Positions 25,750 to 38,400 of a DNA stretch of 64,000 nt are shown here, in pieces; position 1 is the stretch's first letter, and every line of letters starts with the position of its first letter. Source of the stretch: Paraphysomonas bandaiensis (taxonomy: Eukaryota; Chrysophyceae); assembly GCA_965644295.1 (NCBI GenBank), contig CBFFRP010000199.1, positions 248,001 through 312,000 of the forward strand, written 5' to 3'. The notes beneath the pieces are model-generated. The model saw only the letters and a list, made by a program, of their open reading frames with translations, did no database searches and had not been told where the DNA came from. Position numbers and translations under genes: made by a program.

Positions 25750-26187
25750 ATGGATCTGTCATGAGTCACCCTTTCAGTGATCTCTCCATCACTGTCTCAA
25801 GAGTAATCTTACGACCGTTCCTATAGCTAACAAACATCCACTCGATGAGGATCAGAAGACTGAAAACTCTGTATCACTGTATTCTACGGTATTCCTGCAA
25901 TATAGAAGAAGGTTTATGAAATTTCGTAATAAAATTCCACCCTTCCACCCTCATTTTTGAATACAAAGAGTGGCTACTTCGAATGCAATCAACATACATA
26001 TAGGCATTGATACGTTCGTATATGACATACATAGTCATACATAGTACTGCTGACTACCATACAGCAATATGTCTGGTAGACCTTAATATAAGCATATTAC
26101 ACGGTGGGGAAGATATTGAGCACTTTGTGGGTATATAATCTCATTTCTTCATATTACCCGTCGATTGATACTACAATCTTTGAATTC
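25750..26187. promoter_or_regulatory. 5' region of the universal stress protein gene
   Basis: The spacer contains the words TACTGCTGA and ATACAGCA at about 26045-26068, resembling words in several other 5' spacers of this window. No gene is evident on either strand apart from the uncertain exon discussed for the neighbouring frame. Confidence 0.3.
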
Positions 26188-27237
26188 ATGCACTCTAGAA
26201 TTATACAGGAAGAGAAGCAGGCACAGGACTCATATGACAGTAAGACACTTAAAGGATCACGTACACTTATGTGTGCTGTGGATGGTAGTGATGGATCGGA
26301 TTTGGCTTTTCAAACTATGATGGTGATGAGGAGAAAACTCGATCATGTGTGTATGTTTCACGCATACTCTCTTGAAAAGGAGGCTTATCTACCCCCACAT
26401 TACCATAAGGACGAAATTTTATATCATTATCAGCAGGAGTTAACTAATAATTTTCACTTACCAACAACGAAATTTTCGCTGTATTGGGAAGACCGTAAAG
26501 GTCGCAGTGTAAAGGAAGTTATATCTGACTTCTTGGGTGAATTCGTCGGAATTCGGAACCCAATGTCAGGGACTCGGCGTCCACCAGACTTTTTCTTTTG
26601 TGGATTTTCTGGACGTAAAAGAGTAAGATCGCACTCAGCTAATAGCATAGCGGACAGAAAGGCTGAGTACAAAGATAACATGTTTCGTTCTATTTCTGAG
26701 GGAGATATGACTGACGACAAGGAATCTGATGGAGGAAAGGAAGCTGGCCCCAGTAGGTACCGAGAAAGGGCTTCCTCCAATGATTTAACTCTAGGTAGCA
26801 CGGCCGATTTCGCATCTCGTAATCTTCGTGTCCCAGTAGTTATTGTGAAGCTGGAGTTATTGGCGGACACGAACCGGTGTTTCGTGGTTGCCGTTGATGG
26901 TTCGGAACTGTCCATGCGTGGCTTTCGACTAGCGCTGACCCTTGTGGGCCCTCATGACAGGGTCAGATGTGTTACAGTCGCACACCCTCAGAGTGATTAT
27001 ACTGATGAGATTCGAGCAGAATATGAGGCTATTTTCCCAACACTGCCTGTATCAGACTGCGCTTATGAGGTAATCAACCGCCCTGACCGGTGCTCTATCG
27101 CGCAGACCCTATGTCGCTACGCCCTAGACCAAGAGGCGGACTTCATCGTAGTCTCTCCACGACCTGCTGAGGACCTGTCTAGTGTTACTGAATACATTAT
27201 TTGCAATTCATTTTGCTCTGTTATATTAGCCAAATAA
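26188..27237 (+). CDS. Tandem universal stress protein (USP) domain protein
   Basis: This is an intronless frame of 349 residues from the first ATG (26188); the open frame extends upstream only through non-ATG codons. Two USP-like halves each start with a beta strand ending AVDGS (residues about 27-35 and 238-245). In the first half the ATP-binding pattern G-x2-G...GST is interrupted: GFSGRKR and LGSTADF are separated by about 55 residues rich in Ser, Arg and acidic residues. The second half lacks an obvious Gly-rich ATP motif. USP proteins act in stress signalling, often binding ATP; partners are unknown. It lies downstream of a spacer with the recurrent TACTGCTG word. Confidence 0.75.
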   Translation: MHSRIIQEEKQAQDSYDSKTLKGSRTLMCAVDGSDGSDLAFQTMMVMRRKLDHVCMFHAYSLEKEAYLPPHYHKDEILYHYQQELTNNFHLPTTKFSLYWEDRKGRSVKEVISDFLGEFVGIRNPMSGTRRPPDFFFCGFSGRKRVRSHSANSIADRKAEYKDNMFRSISEGDMTDDKESDGGKEAGPSRYRERASSNDLTLGSTADFASRNLRVPVVIVKLELLADTNRCFVVAVDGSELSMRGFRLALTLVGPHDRVRCVTVAHPQSDYTDEIRAEYEAIFPTLPVSDCAYEVINRPDRCSIAQTLCRYALDQEADFIVVSPRPAEDLSSVTEYIICNSFCSVILAK

Positions 27238-27920
27238 GTACATGTTACCTGGTACTATTGCTGCATTGATTACGTGATAGAATGCTGTTGTCATAATAGG
27301 GAAACACGCGATGCGTGAGTTATATACGAATATATATATTTACTTAATAATACAGAAGTGGAGTATAAATTTCGTCCTTGCTGTTGTGTGCTACACATTA
27401 ATTCCCCAATACAACGCTCTGAGATCTGAACTATTAAAGAAAAATATATTATATCTACTATATCCTAGCTGTTGGCAAGATGATACACGTAGACTGTAGT
27501 TATAATAGATTTTCGCCACTGCATATACAAATATATAGTGCCACACCCACTTGCAAATCACTTACCCTGGTTCCACTATTGTGAAGATAGTAAATTTATC
27601 TGAGTGTCTTTAACACGAATACGCAAAATACAAAATACGTATAAACCACACAAATACTTACACACATATCTTATCTTCGCCATTAATTTGTATATAGTAA
27701 AGCAACAGCTAAAGAAGACTACTCAACTAAACTAAATTACAAACTAACGTAAGTGTGCTGATACACAAACTTAGAATGCCTACTCTAATAACTGCTGATC
27801 TCTCTGTAAGTGTCTTTTTATCGCAAGATATGCACAGAACAATTATAACAATGTTTAAATACGCATATATCAATCAATAGTAACAAAATTTACACTTATT
27901 AATATACTCGTGGTGACGAG
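27238..27920. other. Convergent intergenic region
   Basis: This AT-rich spacer lies between two genes that point toward each other (the USP gene and the PIF1 gene). No coding or structural signal was seen. Confidence 0.5.
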
Positions 27921-30229
27921 TTATTTAATATCTACATCGTCGCTACAGGTTGTATATTCATTGTTACATGTGTTTATTAAATGACTATAGAAGTGTTTGA
28001 CATCAGGATGCGCTCTTATCTGACTCTTTTGAAGTGAATGGGATAAACTAAGTCCATCAAGTGTCCTTACTCTCGAGAGTGCCACTGCATACAATCATTT
28101 ACTATAACTAGTGTAAGCGCGGATATCATAACGTACCATATGCTTGTCCATATTCGAACACATTCCGTATATCCAGCACAGCTTTGTCGACAGACATACC
28201 CTGCGACTTATGCACGGATATCCCCCACGCTAAGTCGAGCGGAATTTGAGTTCTTTGAGCAACTACACGCCCACCAAGCATAACAGGAAATTTTTGACAC
28301 CCAATAGACTCCACCACACCATCACAAAATTTAATTACTGGGCGGTTTGCATTTCTGTTGCATGTATGAATATTAGTGATTGTGTTTTACTGTAGTTCTT
28401 CTCACCTTGAAAACTCAACAACAACACCTCTTGCTCCATTGACTAATCCGCCTTTAGAGTTGATAGTCTTGACTAACACAACTTGGGCACCCACTTTAAG
28501 CTTTATGGACTGCTTGGCTGGACAATGCTGATGTAGCATTTGGGTAAATACCTGTCTACCTTCATCAAACGCCCTGAATTCTCTCATATCACCTGTAGTA
28601 TAACACTGTTACCACACATGTCAAAGTTATTCCAATAATACCATTTAATTTGTGCAATTCACTCGTATTCAACTTATCCACGTCTCTCCTGTGAGTAAAT
28701 ATACGGGTTGGTAGTATTCCGTCATCACTATTAAGAGTTCGTCCGACACATACTTGGAACGACGACAGCAACGACTCTGTGTGCAATATTTATACGTGTT
28801 ACAAAATTCCATGTTTTTATACCAGTCACATTTCCCCATCTAACCATGTTCAGTAGTGACGAGAAGCTATTGTCAAGTTGACGATAAACCTTTTCTAGTA
28901 CAAAGCAATCGGCAAGGTCGAATAATGCACTCCAAACCTCAGACTGAAAGCAAAATCTTCCTGGTGTGTCACTTTTCCTACTCTGTGTAAGAGAGTCGTC
29001 TTGTTGTGACATTGTTGTGGCAACGCTATTCTCAACAGGTGGAAGCTGAAAAAAGTCTCCTGTAAATATTACCTGCAACCCACCCATGGGTGAAGAATTC
29101 CCACGATACTTCTGTGCCCTCAGGTTCAACAGCTGTAATAGGTTACACATCTGGATACAGGCATATATAAATTCACACCTCAATAAAGGCGGGGCTCATC
29201 ATAGAGATCTCATCAACTACTAAAACTTTAGCTTGTTTCCACCTCTTTGCTATGAACTGCATTTGGAAAGCCTGCTAATCCCAAATAAGTGATAATTTTG
29301 TTTCAAATTTGACGACCTGTTGAGAAGATGATGAGTCGGATGTGACAGTATCACCTGGTCGAATACCAGAAAACTGATGTACTGTCACACCTCCAATAGC
29401 ACATGCAGCCAAACCGGTAGTTGCTGTTACAAATACATGCTCTGCTCCGAGTTTACTTTCCAGACCACTCACTATACACTTCAACAGATAACTTTTTCCA
29501 GTGCCAGCACCTCCTGTGAAGAACACATTCTTGCCATCCATACAGCGATCATATATCTTTTGCTGAATATACGATAATTCTTCATTCTCAGTACGTTCTG
29601 TGGTAATAGAGTATTCAGAAATTCTCTGTGTCGAGATGATATCGTACTGGCTTTGTTGAGAATTTGCGGTCAACTTTTCTGGGCTACATAAGAGAGGTTT
29701 TGTTTTTTTCTTTTGTGGAGTAAATCCAGATTTAAGGGGTGATAATCTAAGCTCTTGACTAATTTTGCATGGTTTAACTGGCTCTGGAGCGCTTTCTATC
29801 TTCCTACATATTCTTGACAGAGTTCGATTACTATGCCTTTCGTTTTCTTTATTAGCGGATGAGGTATTGATTGGATTATCTGATGATTGCATTGATAATT
29901 CAAACAACTCATTTACATGTGCTCTGTCATCGAAGCGGACTGAAATGCGGGCCCTAAACTCTGGAATATTTAGCTGGACGAATTCATCTTCACGGTCGAC
30001 TGATAACCATTCATGGGAAATATTATGAGCGAATATAGTTCCACTTACCTTTTAATTGGGATGTTATATACATATCTTGTCTCTTCCCTATGTGAACGAT
30101 GACTTGAAATCCATCACTCATTCGTCGGATTGAGAGGCTGACTTGATTCGTGTGCTTCTTGTTTTGGATAAGGCGCCCCCGTTTGTCAAAGGAGGTGACT
30201 AACACCTCAGAGCAACCTGCTAACTCCAT
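27921..30229 (-). CDS. PIF1-family DNA helicase
   Basis: Eight exons (30229-30049, 29999-29317, 29274-29179, 29132-28823, 28776-28642, 28592-28406, 28354-28137, 28084-27921) give 657 residues with intact phase. After a non-conserved N-terminus of about 200 residues the SF1B motifs appear in order: GGAGTGKSYLL (I), VVDEISMM (II), GDFFQLPP (III), HKSQGMSVDKA (V) and VALSRVRTLDGL (VI, assembled across the intron 28085-28136). 'LPTRIFTHRRDVD' is also typical. PIF1 enzymes unwind DNA 5' to 3' in nucleus or mitochondria, acting on G-quadruplexes, telomeres and replication forks. The last exon was recovered only by splicing. It is head-to-head with Sas10. Confidence 0.92.
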
Positions 30230-30647
30230 ATACAATATTGTACCACCCTAATACTCAGAGTAAATGCCTAGTATGTAGGAACACAGGCAATGGTTTAAGG
30301 AATCTTATGGACGATGGAATGCATGGTTGGCTTTGTTGTTTCTCAACGGCTCACACTGAAATCCAGTACCAGCAGCAGATCCTACCCATCAAATGTATAT
30401 TACTGTATACTCTATAATACTGTTTTGTATATGTGGTGGCTTGTAGGTACTTCATCTCTCTCCATTCTTTTTGACTTCTATCTGAAGTCTGCAGTCTGCT
30501 GCCAGTCAAATAAGACTCCACGATATATGCATATATACATATCAACATATCAACACTATACTTCATATTAACGGGACAATACACACTCTCAGACATTCAT
30601 TACTGGTTATTTATATATCCAGATTGATATTGATTTAAATAGGTGTC
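30230..30647. promoter_or_regulatory. Shared 5' spacer of PIF1-like and Sas10-like genes
   Basis: The 418 bp between two divergent start codons includes GTACCAGCAGCAG (about 30366) and ACTGTATACTCTATAA (about 30401), related to words in other 5' spacers of the window. I infer a bidirectional promoter. Confidence 0.4.
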
Positions 30648-33600
30648 ATGAGAAAAAAGAATGGAGGAAAGCCTTCGCTTAGGCGAGCTGCCCCACCCCC
30701 ACAGTCCGACTCGGACTCCGATAATGTAAAAGAACAGGATGAAGAGGTATCAAGTGATGAAGAAGTGTTTAATCTAGGTGGAGGAAATGAATCAAGTGAA
30801 AGTGAGGTGTGTATCTATATATTATCATATGCTTATTGGTGACTGACTGATTATATCTATGCAGAGTGATTCTGAACAGGTTTATCGAAATAAATCAGAT
30901 TAGTATAGACTTGATGATTGTTTTTGTACAGGCAGGTGATTCTAGTGAAGAGGAATCTGAGGTTGGTGAATATGTCATGTTTTATCTTCTTTTGTTAATT
31001 TTTAACAAATAGGTCTCTGCCGATGAGGAAGACAGTTCGGATGACGAAATGGTAACCCAATATGCAAGCGGAAGTGCAAACACAATGTAATTATTTACCC
31101 TCGCTTTGCAGGATGACTCTGAATCTGGTTATCCCACTGGTGGTGGTGATATCGAGCAGCTTGTAGAGAGCCTACCTCCTGAGCTCCGTCAACGCGTGGT
31201 AATGGGTAAGACAGAAGATGATGATGATGACGAAGACGAAAGCGACGATGAGGATGACAACGAGGAGGGATGGGGCAAAAAAGCGAATTACTGGTCGGGT
31301 GACACTGCAGACCTGGAAATCGGACAAGATCAACAGGATGCTGAGGATGAAGAGGAGGCAGCTTTGGTTAGTCATCCTGTATTCTCACCATCAACAGTAA
31401 CATTTCACTGCTGTAAAGGCCCTACGCAAGGAGCAGGTAGCCCGCCGACGGGAGAGTGACTATGAGGAGGACTTATACTATGAGGACGATGGTGTTGACA
31501 ACACTGAGCGACCCAAAAAGGCGGATGCTCTGACCGGAGCACTAGATCTGGTAGCCAACGGAGGCTCAGGGGTGAGTTAGTCACGACAGAGCGTGCGCTG
31601 TATATGTGTGCTGCAGATTATGATAGTCAGACTGACCTTCCATGTCTTTTTGGCCTTTTTATCTGCTATATTGAACATACAGTTAGCTCAGCTGGTAGTT
31701 ATGCGTGCGTAAAATACGACGCTTGCTCCGCTGTGCTTATACGCTGTAATGTGCTCTCATCCTACGTGGATGCCTTTTACGCTGTGCTACCCTCGCTTGG
31801 AGAGCCCAACACCTTATTTTTTCTAGTTACACACAATATTTGTGATCTTATTGTGTTTAATCAATTTTTGATCACTGCAGTCTGCCGACGTTACTGTGGA
31901 GAAGCTGAAACGCGATGTTGCGAAGCTTTCCAAGAAGCAACGTATGGAACTGGTGAGTGGATTAAAGTATGTATGTTTTACCTCATTTAGTTTAATGACA
32001 TAGCTGAAAGCTGAAGCTCCCGAAATGTTGGGACTTGTCGATGAACTGAACGATCGCGTTAAAGAGTTGCACGAGAGAATTAACCCTATCAAGGGTCTCA
32101 TTGATGAGGCAAATAAGTTAAAGCCCGTAGATGATGAGCTGGCGTTGTACCTAGAAGTGAAGCAGCAGTTACTGCTCTCCTACTGCACCAACACTGTTTT
32201 TTATCTCATGCTTAAGGTTAAAGTAGTTTAACTTGATCTCTTAATTGTTTAAATATTTTGCCTTGTTTTTTAGGCAGAGGGGCAAAGTGTTAGAAACCAT
32301 GGGGTGGTCAAGCAGCTTTTGCACTTACGGTATGTCAATCAATCCGTCTGGTCAACAACAATTCAGTAATTTTGTATTTGACACATGACAGCTATGCTAT
32401 GGAGAAAATGCGACCCCTAGATGGAAAAATGAAATACCAAATTGATAGGTATTCCTATTCTGACCGATACTCCTTACAATAACGAGTTTTCATCAGACTT
32501 GTGAGCGCTGCAAATAACGAAGAGTCACTGGATTCATCATCTCGTACTGGCGACCTCAGACCTAATGTTGATGCTCTCTTGAAGGCGTCAGGAGACGACG
32601 ATATGTCTGAGGACGAAATCCAAAAGGATTCATCCAGTGCGAAGACTGGAGTATATCGTGCACCAAAGAATCAAGCAGTCCCTTACCAGGTGTGAAAACA
32701 TACGAGCACTGTGCGTTCGCTGTTGTGACTGTATCTATTCTAGGACGATAGAGATGAAATGCAGAAAGAAGAAAAATTAAAGAAAAAGAAAAAGAAGCTG
32801 AGGAATTCTGAGATCCTGGACACTCTGCGCGAAGAGTTTGGTCATGCGCCAGAGGTATTCCCTGTTCATGCTCTAGTCAATGAGGTCTTACGATTTTTTC
32901 AGCAATCCTCGTCATCTGGTATAGCATCAGTGAGCCAAGTACAGAAACAACTCGAAGAAGAGGCTGAGGAGAGGCGCAAATTTGAAGAAGACCGTTTTGT
33001 CCGTCTGGTAGATGTCTTCTCAAATGTACTATGCAAGTATCATGATGTGTTGTTTCGTGTAGACTCTTTCGAGAAAGGAAAAGAAATCTATTAAACGAAG
33101 AGAAAAGCTGTCACAAAGCCACGATATGGTTGGTGATATTGGCGACGTTCGCGAGTTTGAAGAACTGGCAGATCTCGCTAGCGGAATCTCAAAGGACTCC
33201 CAACCGGATATGACTTCTCCTGGCAAGGGTTCTTCGTCGAATGGCCAAGAATTCATGTCTCGTGCCCTTGAAAAGGCTGTGAGTGCCTTCACGTCAAGTG
33301 GAGACAATGACAAGAATAAACGTAAGCGAAATGTCCATGACGACATGGAGATGTTTGAGAAAGCAGATCGTGACTCCTATAGCGGCCTCCGTAGTACAGA
33401 TGATTGGGGCGATGCCAGCGACGATGGCGAAGACAACGAGTTCGATGCTATGTTAGCTAATAGTTCACACAAGCGTCGGCGTGCGCCTGAACCTTCAGAG
33501 CAGAGCGACGACGATGACGACAATTTATTGGAGAATTTTTCCAAGAAGAAGAAAGAGTTCATACAGAAAAAGAAGGAGCACTATTCTGCTCCTGCTAGAA

Positions 33601-33860
33601 CTGGAGGAAGAGAAGAGGTTGTTGAAAGTGGAAGTAAGCGCGCAGCAACATATGAAATAATGGCCAACAGAGGCTTGACGCCACATCGTAAGAAATCGAA
33701 TCGTAATCCTCGTGTCAAGAAACGTGAGGCCTTTGCCAAGGCGGTTACTGCTAGAAAGGGACAAGTGCGCGATGTTGTTTCTGGATCAACTACTGCATAT
33801 GGTGGTGAATTGACTGGAATTAAAGCTAATCTGTCAAGGAGTAGAAAAATAGGAAACTAG
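30648..33860 (+). CDS. SAS10: Sas10/UTP3-family ribosome biogenesis factor
   Basis: Fourteen exons (30648-30806, 30865-30879, 30932-30961, 31013-31051, 31112-31366, 31419-31571, 31881-31952, 32004-32216, 32274-32329, 32392-32448, 32497-32689, 32744-32854, 32903-33007, 33063-33860) give 751 residues. The N-terminus is Asp/Glu/Ser-rich. The middle has a Sas10/Utp3/C1D-like helical segment (from 'LVDELNDRVKELHERINPI' to 'HLRYAMEKMRPLD'), and the end is the conserved Sas10 C-terminal domain (RGLTPHRKKSNRNPRVK, YGGELTGIK). In yeast this protein is part of the small-subunit processome in the nucleolus, needed for 18S rRNA maturation. Exons 2 and 3 are only 15 and 30 nt. Intron 6 is 309 nt, far longer than the rest. 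Confidence 0.93.
31572..31880 (+). ncRNA. Outsized Sas10 intron, possible host of a small structured RNA
   Basis: This intron is about six times longer than its neighbours. It contains at least two inverted repeats: GCGTGCGTA/TACGACGC near 31701-31723, and CATCC/GGATG near 31759-31774. Introns of ribosome-biogenesis genes often host snoRNAs, which is the reason for suspicion. I could not identify convincing C/D or H/ACA boxes, so this is a candidate only. Confidence 0.2.
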
Positions 33861-35423
33861 CGTGTTGTCTTCACAGTATAAGACATGGAATTAGCACTTT
33901 ATCACATTATTAATAACGTGTACAAGAGTTACTAGATGTTGCGCTTAATTTGTTCATGCACTCTCAACTCTCCTGTAGTCTATGCATCCCCAATGCACGG
34001 GAATATAGTAATCCTAGCTTAGCTAGGATGCAATGTGTACCCAATGCTACTACGAATCACTAAATCATATAGTTGTTAGATCAAATAATATACGAAGCCT
34101 CTATTGAACGAAATGTTATGACGCACGTGTGTCTGACGACCATAGCAGTATTTAGTGAAAGTAGCATTGAAGTATGTCGTAGCTGTAGACAAAAGTAATG
34201 TCGCTAAGTAAGAGTGACTATATCCAAGACGGTGATAAAAGTTTAGTATAACTAGCGTACTCTATGCATGTGTAAAAAGATCTCGGAAAAGCGCCACTTT
34301 ATTGTGGGCTATTCCTCTTTAACATGTATCCAGAGAACGAGAAATTTTGGATAATAATCAGATTAGTGATCTACCCTTATATTCTTAAACGACTCACTCA
34401 CAATAGTGTGATCACATAAAAATAACCGTTCACAACACACTTGACAGGATATATATACGATGATGATTAATTATTCTACGTTTTATATGAAAACTACTGA
34501 ATGTACGGCTCAAACCACACAAATGCTATTACCACTGCATTATGTATATGTAGGAGACTTGAAATGAACAATATATGCAGCATATTTATCACATATCTGA
34601 ACTCAATGCCACGGACCATTTAATCGTTGTTCGCGGGCTGTTTTTTGCTATTAATAAATTCTTGGACACATGATGTGTAGCAATTTTTATATGACTTGAA
34701 AACAACAACAATTAGAGTATATATATATGACTATTCATTAATCCTTACCTCGAATAAATGGTCACATGAGATCATTGGCTGCTGTGTTTTAAACTGATTC
34801 ATTCTCTTCTTAACACACTTGTCATACTTACGCTTAATTCTATCGCACTTTGATGTATCCATTGAATATGTATATATTTTTAATTGATATCTAGAGCTAC
34901 TTTACTAAGATAAGTGTGTAGAGAGTTTAAGGTGAGTGGGATGGTGGAGCTGGAACCATATACAGTCGTGCTCTCTGTGGAGTCCACATATACAGTACCA
35001 ATGAGTGTACTGGTATACTGGTATATACGTATGTAGGTATACTGGGTGAAGGGTACGACTGCTGTATATGTGTGGGTATCACGTCTAGACGTATGGTATA
35101 TACTGTGTAAGTGTACGGTACTACGTGGTGTTATGTACTGCTGTATTTGTGTGTACATATATGTACTGCTGTAACTGTGTGTGTATATGTACATCTCTGA
35201 ACAGAATGCTGTTGTGTGTTATGTACCGCTCTGTGTATGTATATGTACTGCTCTAGTTGTGTGTATATTCCTATCCATGTACGTACATGTTCAGCAGTGT
35301 GTAGTGCTGTGTATGTATGTATCGGACAGCACACACATATATCTATCTATATATCTATATACATACATCATATTCACTACTCACACGCTCATATCACTCT
35401 ATAATATTTGAATCCTTTCAACA
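33861..35423. promoter_or_regulatory. Intergenic region and 5' spacer of the lipase gene, with simple-sequence tract
   Basis: 33861-34880 shows nothing identifiable. 34960-35340 is a low-complexity tract of alternating GTGTGTAT and GTACTGCTGTA words: TACTGCTGT-like copies occur near 35047, 35138, 35165 and 35238. The same words recur upstream of other genes here. The frames across this tract are artefacts of the repeat. Confidence 0.45.
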
Positions 35424-38400
35424 ATGTTCAAAAATCTTACAGCTGCTGCTAGTGCAGCTACTGCTAAAGCCGCTGTACTCTCCGAACAAGCAGCTAAGAG
35501 TGCAGCAGCATATATTCCCGCAGGAGAAGAATGTCAGTCATGTGGTAAATCTATATCACAAACACGTGTTATTACTGGTATTGGTGCACTTACACCATGT
35601 ATTCGATGTGGTATACGAGTCTGTAGTTCATGTTCTGTAAAGAGCGCAGAGAAGTTACCGGATTCTATGAGACAGTCAGATGTTAAGGTACCATCTGATG
35701 GGATGGGACGGCTATGTTTAAGAAAATGTCATCCGGAGTGTGTTGTAATGTGGATGGCTCAACTTATAGAGAAACATGATAATGCATCTCGTGAATCTCT
35801 TCATGCATTTTTGACTACCGGAAAAGTTTCGCCATACATGAAACCTGTTGTAAAGGACACGAAAGCTAGAAAAGCCGGAAGAATATTTCATATTGCGGGT
35901 ATTGTTAGACAAGGCTATAAGATTTAGAAAGTATAATATATATGTGATGACAGGTTACGCCGCTGATGCTGTTGGTGTATCAGCGTATTATAAAGCTATT
36001 AAGCTTGCTGCAATGGGTACGGGGGTATTGGGTGTGCTACTCCAGGGGGATGTAGCGAAACTCCTGTATCCGCTGATGGAATGCCTGAAGGAATTCGGAG
36101 TTGAGGGACCAAATGGTGTTCTTAGGTTATACTATCTTGGTTGTAGTTACGAACTACAGCGCAAGGTACTGCGCTTTCTGGCTGGAACAATATCTTACTT
36201 GTCTGTATAGCTGAATCACAACCTTGAGAGCCACGGCCACTCATCTGGAAACACCGGTCAGTGTACCTACCCTCATCTTCATATTTCATGTTGAGTTTAG
36301 GTGTTCTGGTAGAGGAGTGTCCGCAAGAAACCCTAGACTATGTTGGTACATACAGTGGTCCTGCACAGTGGTTGTACTCTGGTGAGTCCTTACTGTCATA
36401 TTATTTCGTCTTGTCATACTCATTTTTCTGTCATGCAGCCCGACTTCCTGAACCCCACTCAGGGGACGAATGGACGAGGTTGGCTGATACTGGGCCTCTG
36501 TGCTGATGATCATTTTGTTTCAGGTGGTACTTGCATCGAATCGCAGAGAGCCAAGGGTGGTCTGTACTCTATGCTGTTACTGAATCCTCCACACTCTATG
36601 ACGGCACAAGTTGTCCTGCGTTTGCTTTGGTCGGAAGATGTTCTGAGGGACGTAAAGAGGTCTTACATTGCCTCTTGTAAATTTTGACTAAGGTAGTAGC
36701 GCACAGGCAATGCTGGTAATACGAGGAACACAGACTTCAGTGGACTGGACCATCAACTTAGCAGAGACGATGTACAAGTTCTCCTATAGGGGGTGAGACG
36801 CTATACCGTGAGTGTATACATCCCAACCATTTGTGTCTTGCAAATAGGGGCAGTCGGGGAGAGAATGTCACGCATGGCAATGTTCATACAGGGATGATGT
36901 TGGGGGCCCTAGCCATTTTGGACGTATTCTGCATGCGACATAGGATTCACACTCTGCTAGATGATGGCTTTGACGTCAAGGTATTGAGGAGAAGGAAGAT
37001 TCACTTGACGGATATAACATGTTGTCAATAAGGTTGTTGGCCACTCATTGGGAGCGGGAACTGCAGCCCTTTTGACAGCTGAACTAAAAAATGGCCTCTA
37101 CAGGAGGGCTGTAGGCGGCGACGTTGATGCCGGACCCGCAGCAGGCTCACTTCCAAGGGTAACTGCCATCGGATTTGGGACCCCCCCCGTTGCAGATGAG
37201 GTGTGTGGTCATAGTTTTGGGGATGATTTTTTCTTACATGTTGTCGAATGTGAAGAGTCTAGCGGACGCGTTCTCTGTTGATGACCTGGTCATTTCAGTC
37301 ATTCACAGGCAAGTATCAGGCCATGTTACTGATGCTTTTTGAATTATTTATTGCAGGGATGATGTTGTACCTCGACTGAGCCGTTACAACATCGAGAAGT
37401 TAGCAAAAGAAGTATAAATCGGATTTTGTGTTATGTTATAAATGCGTTGGCAGGTGAATACTATCACTCCTACAGCAGAACGCTGGAAAGCAGAGGACCA
37501 GGCAGGGTTCACAAAGTGAGCATTTTGTTTGAGCGGCTATCACAGTCATATACAAAATATATATAATTTATACTATTTTTTGTTTTAGGTACGCTCAGAC
37601 ATATGGACAGGCTGGGGATATGGCTGCCGCTGAGTTGTCGAACTCTCCTAATGACTCAGATACCGTACCCGTTGAATTGGACAACCCAGATGACTACGAT
37701 CAGGTATATATATATATATACGAAGTGTACATTATGGCGTGGACTAATTGCGAGCTAGGCAGAGAAGATGGCCGCGGTCACTGTGGAACAAAACGATAAT
37801 GTAGTGGAACAGACCCAGGTGCTGCTGATTCCAGGAAAGATTGTACACTTGCATCTGTCACACGGTATGGGTCACACTGGCCTCTGTTGTTTGTCATCAA
37901 TTACGAATATTCGACAGCCCGATATAAGGCAACTCTCTGCGACCATCGACTCGCCGCCCTTCGCTCAATTGCTCCACTCAGCCATGGCGTAGATGACCAC
38001 AAGATGTCTAATCACATTGCAGCCTTGCGGTCTATTAAAATGAAGACCTCGCCGGTTTTGCGGGAAGCCCCGCAGTGGCAAGTAAGTCCATAGAATCCAC
38101 TGTATGTCTTCTGACGATGCAGTGTACAGAATATCTATGATTCAGATACAAACAGATGGGCCAAATGCTACGTGTGCGATAGCGATCCCACGTGGGCTTT
38201 CATAACGAAAAGCGACGCAACGCGGGCTTTGGTTTACCACAACTGCAGGTAATATTGTTAGTGCTATGATGTTTTCATGATATTGTAAGGCGTATTCGTT
38301 CTAATTTAAATTATTGCAAAGGTCATGCGGAAAAGTTGTGTGCTCCATATGTGCACCTAATGGTGACATAGTTCCTGGCGATGGTAAGAGCATGTGGATG

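Noticed and set aside
31683-31730. tRNA-like TTAGCTCAGCTGGTAG string followed by a hairpin
   Set aside because: The D-arm does not close (no GAGC partner), there is no T-arm/GTTCRA box and no acceptor stem; it lies inside a Sas10 intron.
30900-33860. Several separate small genes in the Sas10 region
   Set aside because: All pieces join in phase through 13 short GT-AG introns into one Sas10-family protein.
34880-35411. Overlapping frames rich in Tyr, His and Thr
   Set aside because: Produced by the GTGTAT/TACTGCTG simple repeat rather than by selection on protein.
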